Shown here: piece by piece, positions 1 through 12,259 of the stretch
How the letters are laid out: each line of letters begins with the position of its first letter
Numbering within the stretch: position 1 is the first letter of the stretch
From: Bradysia coprophila
Taxonomy: Eukaryota; Arthropoda; Insecta; Diptera; Sciaridae
DNA: 64,000 bases
Reading direction: 5' to 3'
Assembly (NCBI RefSeq): GCF_014529535.1
Contig: NW_023503307.1
Span: forward strand, 2,411,739-2,475,738
Made by a program: the position numbers and the translations under genes
The notes under the pieces: generated by a model
Databases searched by the model: none
What the model saw: the letters and a program-made list of their open reading frames with translations, nothing else
Told to the model about the DNA's origin: nothing

Positions 1-394
1 AAACAGTGTGTTTATGTCATGGTTGCTATACGAGTAGCTTATGTACACATTTATTTAACGGTGCTTTGTCAGATTGCAGTCTTAAGTGAATTTATTTTTG
101 TAATTAGTAAGGTAAATATGCAAAGGAATGTATATGTTAAGTAGCATTTAAACAAAAACACAAATTTCAACGTTCTTGTTGTCTCATTTCCGAGAGAATT
201 TGGAATTACGACATATGATAACGAGGTTCGGTAGACGCTGATGTTGGTAGGCCGTTTATTTTATCACATATGTGTGTAAGGTTTGATTAGGCTCGGTGCG
301 ATAATTCGAAGGGGCTTATTTTCAGTGCAAATTTCATATTCGAATGGCACAGTGCAAGAGTTAGAAAGTTTGACTATCTGCCATGGGACAAGTG

Positions 395-621
395 GGTTGG
401 CCTGTAGAGGCACCACATTTTTATCATAGTACTTCATTCTCTGCGGCCTACTTTCATGTGAACCAACTTCACATTTGTCATTACAGAACAAATGTCACCA
501 TATGAAGTTGGTTCACATGAAAATAAGCGCAGTGACAGCAGTAATTTTATGACAGAATGTTCTAAAATATAGGAAAATTCTATTACATTTCATCTCAGTC
601 TTAAACATCATTCTCCTATTA
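395..621 (+). repeat. Dispersed repeat R1, copy 1
   Basis: Starts with GGTTGGCCTGTAGAGGC and ends with a CTATTACATTTCA...CATTCTCCTAT block. The same two ends recur at 838-1016 (same orientation) and 54685-54955 (opposite). The middle is variable and partly palindromic (GTGAACCAACTTCA facing TGAAGTTGGTTCAC). The two ends are not inverted copies of each other, so this is not a simple TIR element. The class is unknown. Confidence 0.6.
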
Positions 622-837
622 GCGAATAGTGTGACTAATAAGCTTCATCGGAATCGTTTCAACTATGTGGAAATGAATAAAAACATTTGAACAGAATGAA
701 TGGGATATTGTGTTAAGGACACACCATGATTGAAAAAAGGGGTAAAAGGCTAAACGGGTAAAAGCAATCTTGCATTTCATAAGTTTTCTAAATAAAAACT
801 TTTGTTGCTCCAACTAAAGCGATTTCTAAAATATGGT

Positions 838-1016
838 CGGTTGGCCTGTAGAGGCGCCACTATTTTTCTTAGTACTTCATTATATTCGCTCCATTTTCCG
901 ATGAAACAACTTAACTCTGGTAAAATGTCCATGAAATTTCATGGCTAAATGTAGTAGAATTATACGAAAATCTATTACATTTCAGCTTTAGTTTCCAGAC
1001 AACATCTTCCTATCGT
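838..1016 (+). repeat. Dispersed repeat R1, copy 2
   Basis: Shares the GGTTGGCCTGTAGAGGCGCC start and the TCTATTACATTTCAG...CATCTTCCTAT end with the copies at 395-621 and 54685-54955. It lies about 220 bp after copy 1 in the same orientation. The interior is shorter than in the other copies. Confidence 0.6.
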
Positions 1017-4000
1017 ATGATATCACAACCTACGACTATGGTGCATCAAAAAAAAACTGAAATAAAGGAATCGCAGCGAGTCGTTAAACTTTTTTTTTTA
1101 ATAAAATGAAACGCGAACAATTTTCAAACATATGACGAAATATGTCTGCTTCTCTGTTTCGGTTAAAAGAATATCTTTAATGCGTTCCAGTCGTTATCAT
1201 AATCGTAAGCTGACTTCCCTCAAAAATAAATTCGCTGAATACGATACGCCATTTCGATAAAAAAAAGACATTCATTAAGAGCACTTGTCTACATTGTGTA
1301 TGTAGACACCAGTAAATTTAATCTAAAAAATTAATAAATTTTCAAGTAAAACGTACCACTACAATTACATTTTGTGTCACTCTACTAAGTGACATTGTGT
1401 TTACATTTAGCAAGCTCATGCATTATCACCATACACAGATAACGTTCTATCTTGCTCGTGGTAATTAATAGTTCAATATGTCGATGACATTGAAATAAAC
1501 AAAGACGTCAATCGACGAAAATATTGTCAACGGAACATTTCATATATTTCATCATGTCTTAATAACGAACGAAAAAAAAAACAAACAAACAAATTATTTT
1601 ACTTGAACACACATTCGAAATCGTTAATTTATCATTGGAATTCAATTTTTATACAAATAAAATTATGAAATTATTTTAGGTAAAAAAAATCCGTATAGAC
1701 ATCTAATAACAAGCATTAAGCAACTCATGAACTTGAATAAGTCGTGATTTTTACAAACCTCACATATGTTCAATAAGGTATTATCAAACAATCTGACCAT
1801 ATCTAAGTACATATACCGTGTACTAACAGAACAGAATAATTCAATTGAACTTGAGCGTCGGGTACAAGAATTTCAGCATTGGTGAACAGGTGAATGAGAT
1901 GGTAAAGATAGAGATTGTGCGTCTATACGCTTCGCCTTCAAAGGTCTTTCAAACGAGACTCCGGCCAAAGATTTTGGGGAGATATACAAATATGGGTAAG
2001 AAGTTTTCGAAAAGAACTTGAATCCTTGAATGGAATAGATTTGTATTTTGAAAAACAAAAATGACAAATAAAACGTCAATGAGATTGTAATCCATACAGT
2101 CATTTTGGTAGACAAAACAACGCTGAAAAAATATCGTTTCGAATTTTCATTCGTAGCAAACAAAAAATGTGTTTTTTAATTACAACTCATTTAATAAGGT
2201 ATGCCATGCTGCCTGCCTGCATAAGAGACGTGAAAAGGTCGGTGACGAAATATAATTAATTTTTTCTTATAATATTTCGTACCTTAACAAATTTTTTGGT
2301 TGTTTTGATGGGTTTTTGAGATTATAAGAGAGAGAAGAAAAAAAATTGGATTAATTCAGACATGCACAAAAATTTGTTCCAATCTGTTTTTTTTTCTTCT
2401 CTTGATAGATTCGACGTAACGAGTATGCTTCATAAAATTTTTTTAACTATTGCACAAAAACACACATAGTTCGACCTTTTGTATAACCAAAAAAATAAAT
2501 TTATTTTAACAAAAATATTTATAATTGCCTTTGACTCTATTATCTTTCTAATTTATGGGTCAAGGTAAATAAGATTTTATGGAACCTTTAAAAAACTGAT
2601 TTTTTCTGTCTATCTCTCTCTTCGATTGATTTCATTGTTTTGTTTTTTTTTTAATCGTTTGCCTATTAAACATGAGTGTGGTCATTTGGAAGGGTTATTG
2701 CTCAAACACACTCGGCGTTAAATCGAATTATAAAAGAGTTGGGCCTTTTGTACGCGATTAAAGTGTTTTTTTTTTTTCATAATTGTATTTTCGTGTTGGT
2801 CAATCTTCCAATACAAATGATAAATGGAAGGTGTGAACTATTTGAATGAAATTTCTGTTTATTATTTCGTTGGTATTTTCAAAATTTCATTATAAATAGT
2901 GTTTTACTCTCGTGTATGGGGCATGGTGGATACATTACTGCAATAGAGACATGTATTTGTATAAATACGAAACAACGTAATAAAATCAACCTTTAATCTG
3001 CGTGATTTTTTTTTATTCCTTAATCGTTAGTATCTTGTTGATGGGACAGTACATGAAGCGTTACTTAGTATATATTTGCACAAAAAAAGCAGACCGTTTC
3101 TTTTGCCTCAATTTACTTTGTGAATACAACGTCTTAAAAAGCACCCATAAAACACTTTTTAATCGCAGACGCAAAATAAACGGATTTTATTTTAACATTT
3201 CTGACTTTTCGATTTATTTATATTTTTCGTGAACAATCCTGGAAGTCAGGAACTCATTAATACTGATTGGATTCTCGCACGCTTTCTGAAAGAAACCGTT
3301 ATATCCCAATTTTCAATATACCCATACATTGTGTATGATGTTCAAAAGAATGCGCCGTGTCAAATGAATTACATTAGCGGTTCACAAAAATATAAAGTTT
3401 AAGAAAATAAAAATCATTGCGAAAATTACTCTTTAATGTCTCTGTTGATCCGGTTACACAATGGACACGAGCATTATAACAGGGCATGGAACATTAATTT
3501 AATAAATTTCGATTTTATAAATGAAGTATTATGCACAAAAATTCAATTTGCATGTTTTTCGTATTAGCAAAACATGGTTTTGCCGAAAGGGAAAAATGTA
3601 AAGGAAAATTTTGTTTAACAAAAAAAAAGTTCGAAAATTTAATGACGAACATCTATGTGGAGAAATGAGAATTTTATTCGTTGTTGTGGTGCTGTGCGAA
3701 TCGACGAAGGAAAGCCTAATTTTTCATGCATGAATTTTGAACTCTTTATGGGTTAGGTTAATCGCTTTTCGTCTGATGTTCAAACTTTATGATTGTAACG
3801 TATAAACTTTTCGAGTGTTTTGTTGGCCTTATTTTCGCTAGCTATATAAGTTTTCGATGTGTGAAATTATGGTTGTTGAGGAAAAAACGATGAAATTTTG
3901 TATTTGCATCAGGTGGAACAAAAAAGTTTTAACTCCATTTGCTGTTCTAACTGTTTGACACTTCGTACTGGGCCAACTAAAAACAATCTTATTTCTCAAT

Positions 4001-7000
4001 TTTATAACACATTGTGTCATGTGTGCTAATCGCAACGTAAATTGAAGTTGAACAATTTCGAAATCAATGAAAAACGCAATCACTTTTTGCTGTAAAAGCC
4101 CCTCAATAAATTCGTGTGTACGATAATGTACGATACAAAATTGTTGTTGAAAAATAAATGAAAACAATAGGTAAATCAACAAGTATTTCCACATTAACCA
4201 GCGTTGACATTCCCATTGAATGCGACCAATAATTCACGAGCAAAAGAATTTTAATTAACATTTCGGACAACAAAAGTTATACAGCTAGCACACAATATTG
4301 TGTATAGTGTATCTGAATCTGCTGAAATAAAATATACTTAAAACGAAAACGGAAATAATAACTTTAATATACGAATGGTTTTTTTTATTGAGGTCATTTC
4401 TTGTGTTTCTTTTAGAATTTAACGAATCATTAAGGAAAAAAACAAACTCAGTTTGTATCTCTTATGTATATAAAGTGTAATGCACACACTAAAACTTGAC
4501 GCCTCTCTTTGATATGCTGAGGGTTCATGGTTCATTTTAATATACATTTCATTTTTTTGAAAGTATTGACATGATAGTGTTAATTAATCTACCAAACAGA
4601 ATTTTAATTTGCGACTTTTATGATTTGTAATTTATGTAATTTGTTTCTTGTGCGCTTGCTCATAATGTGTTGTGGGTGACATATCAAGTATATGTGAGTG
4701 CGTCTGTACGTACACCCGGGCACATGATAATGTGACAGGAAAATTAATATTTTGACCAAACATGGCAATATTTTGCACAATTAAAGATTTTTCTTTTTGA
4801 TTATCAGGCAATGCGTAGCTGTTCAATGGCAACCAATTAAGATTAAGCTGTGAATTTATGTTTCGTATAAATTGGACTCTAGAATCTATGGCGGGACATA
4901 GAATCGGTTCAGTGAAGTCCTATAATTTTTGATCAAAATTTTAAAGATTGTCTAAGACGGTTCCATGAAAGTCCACGAGCTGGTGGTATACTGACAAGCG
5001 AATAATTGTTCAGAAGGACATGAAGGAAGAAAGACGTGTTTTATTCGGATCAAAAATATTCTTCAGAATGGGACGGTGTCACGATGTCAATATTTCAAAT
5101 TACAATATCCGAAATCTACTTTTGTGGTCAAATCGAGTCAAAATTGAGGTGTAATATTCATGGTTTAATGCGTTACGTAATTTATGAAATGGTGTATCGC
5201 TATCGAAAATATCCATATCCAAATACTACAGAGGAGTTTAGACTTGGCACACTCTTCTGATGAAAAGCCCTATTATTGAGAGTCTACTTAACTGAAAATT
5301 GGTAATTTAAGTAAATAAGTAAATTCCAAATGATAGGACCGGATCAACAACATTGCTTGACATATTTATTGTCTCAATTTTAGGATGTATTGTGTTAAAA
5401 ATTGCTGGACCAAAAAGAAGTCACCAGTCACAAAACGTATGTTTTGATCCTCAGAACACGTTTAAAATTTCCAGCTAGATCCAGTAATGTTATAAACTAC
5501 TATTGACTGTTTGAAGGTCTTAGATAAGAAGTAGAAAAATGTTATTGGTAATTGTTTTGCTGTTTGTCATATGAGAATCCTACTCCTTTCAGTTACATAT
5601 TGCTGTTATTGCTATTTATCATCTGCGACAGGTAATATTCTTTACCAATATCTGCTGCAGGTAAAACATTGCAAAATGATTTCTTTTCCTAATAAGCGTG
5701 ATGGAACGATGATAGACTAACTATTTTCCGATTGATTTGAGACAAAACTAAAATTTAATTTCAATATATGGCGTGTTTTCAGTTAAATGTCCCAAAGGTG
5801 CTACAGTATCCTGTTAGAAAATTTGCAATGAATGCAATTACCATCTATTCCAACCCTATATTGCATGTGTTGCAGAATAATTGGAAGATTTTAATCTGCA
5901 GATGAGTATATTTTAAATTGCATTTTCTAGTTTAATTCCATAGGTTGGCTGGAACGTTTTTCGTTTTTAAGACCATTGCAAATAGTGGAAGAAAAATTAT
6001 AAACTTTAATCAATCAATCAATCGCATTGAATAAACGTAAAAGACCTTGAAATAAACATATTTCTTTTAAGTAATTCATCAGCCAACCACATTTTTCCTA
6101 CGGTTTTTCTTTCATTTTAATAAATACAGAGAGACGATGTGTTGTACAAATTGTATTATATTGAGACTTAATCACCGTCATAATAACATAGCACCGATTA
6201 TTTCTATTATATAGTAAGGTGCATATATGATAGATTATGTAGACATAATATAACATTCATTATACAGTCGTAAAGAGAATGTTATACATATATATCGTCG
6301 AGAGACGGTCTACAAAAGAAACAATTTTTTTCTTTTCGTATTTCATTTTTCGTAATAATAAATGAAATAAAAATGAAGAAAAATTATAAACCATCTCAAA
6401 TCAGAGAAGAAATAAGAAATAAATAATTGCATTTATGGTCTTAATCGAGATTCTTATGATTATCTCAAGCGAAACCGCACATTTCTTCTTCTATTTTTTT
6501 TTTATTATTATTTTTTCGTTTCCTTTTCAATTGTTTGATTCTTTTTCCCGATGATATATGTACTGAGTGTAGTAAGTTGTGTAATTGTACACACATTCTG
6601 TACTCTTTTTGTTTTGTTGTTGCTGCAGCGCGCTCACTCTCGAAAAATAAAATAAGAAAAAGTTTAAAGAACATGGAAATTACACACATAAATGGCATAG
6701 TCTAAAGGTGCACAAAATGGGAGTGAAAATAAGTGTAATTTGTATAAAAAGAATAATGGATTTGACTAGATTCTGTTATGCTGTTATTTTAATTCTTATC
6801 GCAATTTTCATACCTTAGAGCTATAGGTAGTGGTTTTGTTTGTCGAGAATTGTAGATAACATTGTAATATAGTGGGATTTTGTTTAAGTAATAAAATCAA
6901 CCGTATGTACAAGTATAGTATGCAATGCGCACAGACTTTAAGTATAAAACAAATTTTGTTATTTTTCTTTTCAGTGTCTCGAAAAAATTTCAATGCCATT

Positions 7001-8345
7001 TTCGTAGTAAACACCACAGTCAAAGTAAAATTCTTCTTCACATTTTTTTTCGTGTTCAATTGGAACGTTTTTTAACAATACAAGTGTTGCGAATTACACC
7101 GAGTCTGGTTCACACACAATGCAGATATTATAATATTGGAAAGACGTGTTCTGGCATACATATATTTCGACAAACAGTAAAAATGTTAGAGTTTATCTAT
7201 ACGTATGAATAATTTCAGTTTGTAATGGAGAATTGTTCGGAGCCAATTCCGTTGCTTCTTGTTGTCTCGACTTGCATGTATTTTATGGATCGAGAATACA
7301 ACTTAATTAATGTACAATGTTACATTACAATCACCAAATCATTATCAACTGAAATTATCTCCTGCTTGAGAGTGTATATCTGTTTCATTGTTGAGTTAAG
7401 TGAATTAATAGAATTAATAGTCGAGCTGTCTGCTTGTTGCTGTGACGTATACATTTTTGTTATTTACCGCAGATAGATCAATTGTCTCGATGACAGTGAT
7501 CGGAATGATTTAAATGTCATCTGAGACGATGGAATTGATTTATTTTAACGAAGACAACCACTTGTGGATTTTAAGTGGTTGTCGTTCTTTGCAAATCTTA
7601 AGTATTTTGACGTTTTGATGAATGGCAAAAATTTTACAGCTTGCCTGTTCACATCATTTTGCGTCATCATAAAACTTTGAATTCGCAAAAATTTCGAGCA
7701 TTTACTGATAAATGTAACGGGATATGAATGAACTTCCTAAAAATGATTAATGACTGACCATTCTGGCAACTGAAGCTCTTAAGACTTTCAAACGAAAATC
7801 GTTGCCGTCGCTTTATTGAGTAATATCCGTCTCATCGAGAAGAGTTATGGTCATTTTGCTGTTAAAATTAACTCTTTAGAAATGGCAGGAGTATCGAAAA
7901 TGTCTTTAAATGCCTTTAATGTAACTTTTCAGTCAACTGTTTTACTTTATGGCCAGGACCGCTATCATCAACTACATAAAAAAAATGTGAAAATTGCCGG
8001 ATAGATTTGCGATGAGGTAATGTCACACGATCAATAAATTGCATGAATGTAAATATGCATCAACAAAATGACCAGGTATTCAAGGGAATAAGTAAATAAA
8101 ATCAACATATTAGAAGAATTTCTCGAGCTCGACCTTCGCATGCCTTTCTTTTGTAACATCAATTCGAAATTTTAGTAGCCGTTAGCCAATCAACGTAACG
8201 TATACAACAGCCCATTTAAAAGCGATTTCTCGATGTAGGTTGCATTTAGTTAATAAACAAAATTGGACACAGTCACTTAGCATGAGTCACAGAAACATTG
8301 TTGCTGTGCTGGACCGAATCAAGAATAGGGAATTTTTGTTCTTAC

Positions 8346-8476
8346 CTTGCAAACGGTGTCTGTTCAACATCGTATATTTCATTGATATCCTCTTTCACAA
8401 GCAATGCTTGCATTCGTTCGGTTGCGATCTCCAGCAACCCGTCACCAATGGCTCGAATACCCCCTTCAGCCAGCAT
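8346..8476 (-). CDS. First coding exon of a probable DRAK/STK17-type serine/threonine kinase (partial)
   Basis: Read on the minus strand, an ATG at 8476 opens 43 codons that end at a consensus donor (GCAAG|GTAAGA, phase 2). The peptide starts MLAEGGIRAIGDG and ends DVEQTPFA plus a split arginine codon. It is acidic and helical-looking. The ending resembles the segment just before the glycine-rich loop (GKFAAVRR-type) of insect death-associated-protein-kinase-related proteins; this is from memory of the family and was not searched. Those kinases act in myosin light-chain phosphorylation and apoptosis. No kinase-domain exon was found downstream, so the catalytic part would lie left of here or outside the window. 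An unrelated gene with a similar short exon remains possible. Confidence 0.45.
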
Positions 8477-9547
8477 ATTCTGTCACACGATTTCCACACA
8501 ATTTTTTTTTACTCAACAAGTTTTTTGATTCAATTTTACTGAATGAATCACTTTACACCGTCCACACACCACCGCAAAAATACTACACAATATCGACGCA
8601 ACTCAATGACCAAAACGAGTTTTATGTGCTTGTTACCACAGTATGCGTGCAATTCTTATTTCTTATATTTTGTTAACACTTCTCGAAACGAAATTTAGGT
8701 CTCTTGGTGTTTGACGAACGGACTCTAAATTTTCAACGTAAAAGCATTGGAAAACACAATTTTCGACTTATATTTTTTAGTTTTTTTGGATGAAACATCC
8801 ATGTGAATATTGTATTATGCTAAATGTCGAACAACACAACCACGCAATTCCAGTGGAATAGGGCGCACACAGATGAGAATATTAAAATGCGATGAATGAC
8901 TTTGAAAGGCCGTCTTTGACACTTTGGCTTTGTTGTGCAATTAATTGGTCCAATGTTTTAAATGTTAGGTTGTCTTCTGAGGGTAACACTTTTTTTCAGA
9001 ATGCAATCGAAGATCAGTTATGGATTTCGTTGATTAATTTGACATTAAATTTATGGAGAAACTTTTCGAACAACACAAAAAAGTTGACAGTTGCTTCGTT
9101 GCTTCGTTGCTTTCTATAGAAGTAGAGCACCAGTGGATCTGTTCCCAGTACCGTTTAAAAATGCTTTTCACAACACTTTGCCAAGGGGTTCTTGATTCCA
9201 ATAATACTTTGCATGAAATTTATCATTGAATGAATGCAATGCTTCACACAAACTTCACTCACAAAATGTTTTCGTTTAACTATTGCAGTGGCATTTGTTT
9301 CTCTGCAATCTTTTAGCGTAAAATTGGTTTGTTGTTAAAAAAATATATTTACTACGGTACTCTTTAACTGAAATAATGAAATAATTTTAAATAAACACCA
9401 CGCCCGCCCGATAAAACTTTTTAAAACTTTTGCTGCGAACGAACTACCACTACCACCTTTCGCTTCCAGTAATTGACTGACTCGCATACATAAAATGAAT
9501 CAACGGACAATATTTCAATAAAAACAGCTGGCTCGGCTGGCTCTGCT
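8477..9547. other. Intergenic or 5' flank of the kinase exon
   Basis: About 1.1 kb between the kinase exon and the stop codon of the next minus-strand gene. It would include the kinase promoter or 5'UTR. A small GC-richer patch near 9400-9480 is the only compositional change. The open frame at 8892-9119 (plus) has no family resemblance and no splice context, so I do not call it a gene. Confidence 0.4.
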
Positions 9548-10048
9548 TCACCCGAGTGACATCTGTTGCTTGTATGAATATAGACAGGCTTTCTTTGCGT
9601 ATTTGAATTTATTGCCGCGAAAAATTACAAAATCTGTATGAGTGCATTGTAGAGTTATTTTACCATCATCGTCAATATTGTGACCGCAGAAAATGTTATA
9701 CATTTCACCAATATGTTCGCGGCCCTCCGGCATCCTCGGCTGGGCGTACATATTTGGCTCTTCAGTGAACCTGTTGAGACTAAACGAATTGTGGTGAGCC
9801 CGACACGAATTGTGGCTATAAAGTTGGTTTGGAAACTCACCAAGATTTTAAGCAGATTAAAAATTCCTGGCAATTTTGCTACAATGAGAGACAGTTGGTG
9901 GTGCATTAATTTACAGTCTTCGAATATAATAAGCGTATCGACTGGCTACGAACTGGTAGACTCGCACAATATTTAAACGAATTTTGTTCACAAAGTGGAA
10001 GAGCTTTAACGTTTCAATCGCATCATTGATCCAGGTAATTTGTACCGA
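9548..10048 (-). CDS. Unrecognised protein, last three exons (5' end not found)
   Basis: Three minus-strand exons join in frame: 10048-9950 (33 codons, phase 0), 9878-9841 (38 nt, phase 2) and 9770-9548 (to TGA). The introns are 71 and 70 bp. The first exon follows a pyrimidine-rich acceptor (TTCTAATCCTGATGATAG). Donor two is GTGAGT; donor one is a weak GTAGCC. The 119 residues start SVQITWINDAIETLKLF, contain four cysteines in the contexts NCQEFLICLKSW, IFCGHN and LQCTHTD plus a fifth in KKACLYSY, and end QQMSLG. I do not recognise the family. The upstream exon is not visible; a palindromic MITE (10073-10220) lies only 25 bp upstream of the first exon, inside the presumed intron. A decayed gene is also possible. 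Confidence 0.5.
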
Positions 10049-10072
10049 CTATCATCAGGATTAGAAGTGGAA

Positions 10073-10220
10073 TAGTATGTTGTGTTACAAGTATTGTAAT
10101 GTTGATTTTTTCAGCACTAGACCCAAGTTTTCCTAACGAGCGTAGCGAGCACACGACTCAATTTTCTTGGGTCTAGTACTGAAAAAATCAACAGTACAAT
10201 ACTTGTAACACAACATACTA
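10073..10220. mobile_element. Palindromic MITE, family P1, copy 1
   Basis: About 55-bp arms starting TAGTATGTTGTGTTACAAG face a near-perfect inverse ending CTTGTAACACAACATACTA. The loop carries a second palindrome (ACGAGCGTAGCGAGC). The same element is at 57670-57802, and a fragment (GAGCGAGTAAGGAAAATTAGG, then a GTGTGCTGAAAAAATC block) is near 11020-11065. No clear target duplication was seen. Confidence 0.75.
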
Positions 10221-11877
10221 TTTCCCAACTCAGTGAAGAAAAGAAAAACTTTCGTTGGCTTTTTTGAGAAAAACATTGTATGCGACTCGGTGATAAATGT
10301 ATTGCTCCTATTGTGCCTAAAAAGCATTTATCATTCAGCGGCAAAAATAACTATTTCAAGGGTTATTTGCCACCCGAGTCAATTTCCAATTTTTTCACAG
10401 CTCAGGCATTTTCTGACCTCAGTTGAAACTTCAGAAGTCTTTGTATTGTATTGTATTGTAATGAGTATTGACCACTTACTGAAGAAACGGTAAGTTCCAG
10501 ATATAGCGATGTCTCTTCATTATCCCACCATTTCTTCAGTAAGTCATCGGTACTTTTCGCAGTTCCTACACTTTTTCAATATTTTGTAAAAGGAATATTT
10601 TGAAAGATTTTGAACATCGACCACACTTACTACGTGAATTACACATATAGAGCCGAATAAAGTACTTAGAGCTCGATGTCATACATAACTATTTTACATG
10701 ACAAATGAAAAGTAGATTTCGTTGATCTAAGGCATAGCAGAAGTCAGTAAACATACTAAAACGAGACTTTTTATTTTTATCCCAAGTTAATGCTGTAAGT
10801 TACATGCTAAGGACGTCGAAATTAATGCTTGAAACATGAAAAGTTCGATTTTCGATGTATGAGGATCCCACTGCTGTACATAAAATCTTGTTGCTAAGAC
10901 GTTAGTAAATGGGGGTATTGCGCATACAATGTGTTACCGAACTCGACTTCGTATTGGCTCGTATTGGCACTCTCACATCTATTGCGCAAGACACACCCTT
11001 TACTAGCTAAGTTTTCCAGCTGAGCGAGTAAGGAAAATTAGGACGTGTGCTGAAAAAATCCATTTCCTGTCAAGGTACGAACAACGTTTTGTTAACCGGA
11101 CAACTGAAATAGACAAAACACATCAATTTACTTGAAAAAATTCAAACTTCACTACATTCACATATCAAATTTGTTCAATCATACAGTCATGGAAAAATTC
11201 ATTCAAAACCGTCGCACGATAACTCGTAAAGAAATGATTTTTTTCCCATACGTTATATCGTTCGGAAAAACCTGACATTTCATAACAAAAAATCATAAAT
11301 ATGTCGTATTTCAGTTGCCCGGTGCACAAATACCTATTTCCTAACTAGTGTTGAAATATTGTGAGTTCGTCGTTTATTTCTCACTTCGTATAGGAAAAAC
11401 GGTGATCCTAACTTATGTTAAAAGGTTTTTTTTTAGCTAATTCGATTCCAGCTCTCGCGTCCGACTCGAGCTGGAAACCTCTCATTCGCTAAAAACGTTA
11501 CGAAAATAACTAAGCACTCGTTCACTTCGTTCAGTTGTTGTATTTTGAAATGTTGTGTGTAAGCATAATCTACTATTAGAGGTACATCGAGTACATCACA
11601 GCAGCACTGCTGATGGAAAAACGTGAACGACGTGAACTCTGTTCATAATGTCAAGCATGTCAAGTAATTGTATTTTTTCAGTGAGGTTAGGTTTTATTGT
11701 TGATCAAAAAGTTGCTGCATCTTTTGATAAATAATATAAGGGTCGAGCTGACACTGGCTGAAGAGAATAAATAAATTTTCCAGATATTTTGGTGTAAATA
11801 CGGTAACTACTGAATGAAGCATTTTGTAAATCAAAATGTCGTACTAATGAAATTCAATTTTTCAGGCCACAGTCAAC
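10221..11877. other. Intergenic, repeat fragments, upstream of RPAC2
   Basis: Holds a small hairpin around 10468-10549 (ACTTACTGAAGAAA facing TTTCTTCAGTAAGT), a fragment of MITE P1 near 11020-11065, an element of about 225 bp with inverted ends CCGGACAACTGAAAT/ATTTCAGTTGCCCGG (11096-11322), and a second hairpin at 11432-11505. Sequence like 10225-10330 and 11263-11332 recurs at 50905-51090. The last bases (TTTTTCAG|GCCACAGTCAAC) look like a 5'UTR splice acceptor for RPAC2. Confidence 0.5.
11432..11505. repeat. Hairpin with ATTCGATTCCAG loop, copy 1
   Basis: TTTTAGCTAATTCGATTCCAG faces CTGGAAACCTCTCATTCGCTAAAA, with an inner GAGC...GCTC stem. The same arrangement with longer arms is at 50771-50882. 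In both copies the nearby sequence includes a shared TCGTATTTCAGTTG(C/T)CCGG block. Confidence 0.5.
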
Positions 11878-12234
11878 ATGCCGCTTATTGCAGAACTGGC
11901 AAACGAAGGCGAAACGAGCGATAGTTCCAAAACATTTGTATTCGAAAACGAAGGACACACTTTGGGCAATGTACTGAAATCGATTATCGGCCGTTATCCA
12001 GAAGTAGAATTTTGCGGCTATACTGTTCCACATCCCGCCGAACCAACGATGCATTTACGTATTCAAGTGTCTAAAAACAGCAGGGCAGCCGACGATCCAT
12101 CACAAAGTGTTAAAGCAATCGATGTGTTAGTTCGTGGATTGAAGGATCTAGTCGCCGTTTGTGATCACACAGAACTGAAATTTAACGATGCCATTCAGTT
12201 GTTTGACAAAACATCGAAATCGACGACTGTGTAA
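11878..12234 (+). CDS. POLR1D: DNA-directed RNA polymerases I and III subunit RPAC2
   Basis: 118 residues in one coding exon. RPAC2 (AC19) pairs with RPAC1 (AC40) to form the alpha-like platform shared by Pol I and Pol III, which make rRNA, 5S rRNA and tRNAs in the nucleus. The family signature is clear: an EGHTLGN loop near residues 25-31, then GRYPEVEFCGYTVPHPAE (about 39-56), the RPB11/RPAC2 dimerisation fold, followed by a helical C-terminus. The length is normal for the family. The start follows a strong acceptor (TTTTTCAG|GCC) by 12 bases, so a 5'UTR intron is likely; its first exon was not identified. An AATAAA at 12254-12259, 20 bp after the stop, implies a very short 3'UTR. Confidence 0.93.
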   Translation: MPLIAELANEGETSDSSKTFVFENEGHTLGNVLKSIIGRYPEVEFCGYTVPHPAEPTMHLRIQVSKNSRAADDPSQSVKAIDVLVRGLKDLVAVCDHTELKFNDAIQLFDKTSKSTTV

Positions 12235-12253
12235 CTGGAACAATTTCTTTTAG

Positions 12254-12259
12254 AATAAA
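12254..12259 (+). promoter_or_regulatory. Polyadenylation signal of RPAC2
   Basis: AATAAA 20 bp after the RPAC2 stop codon. It is followed by a T-rich, G-containing stretch as expected for cleavage. Confidence 0.6.

Larger units (their letters stand above)
1..8345. other. Gene-poor AT-rich stretch, possibly intron of the kinase gene
   Basis: No reading frame here looks like a conserved protein. It holds long A/T runs, two copies of a dispersed repeat (395-621 and 838-1016) and a short perfect-arm hairpin at about 7550-7584. The minus-strand exon at 8346-8476 ends in a good donor that reads into this stretch, so part or all of it may be the first intron of that gene. I could not find the next kinase exon in it, so it may lie beyond the left edge or have been missed by eye. 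Confidence 0.4.

Noticed and set aside
9655-9976. Frames on both strands over 9.66-9.98 kb, including an 83-codon minus frame starting MHHQLSL
   Set aside because: The 83-codon frame runs through two likely introns; the spliced exon chain in a different frame explains the coding signal better.
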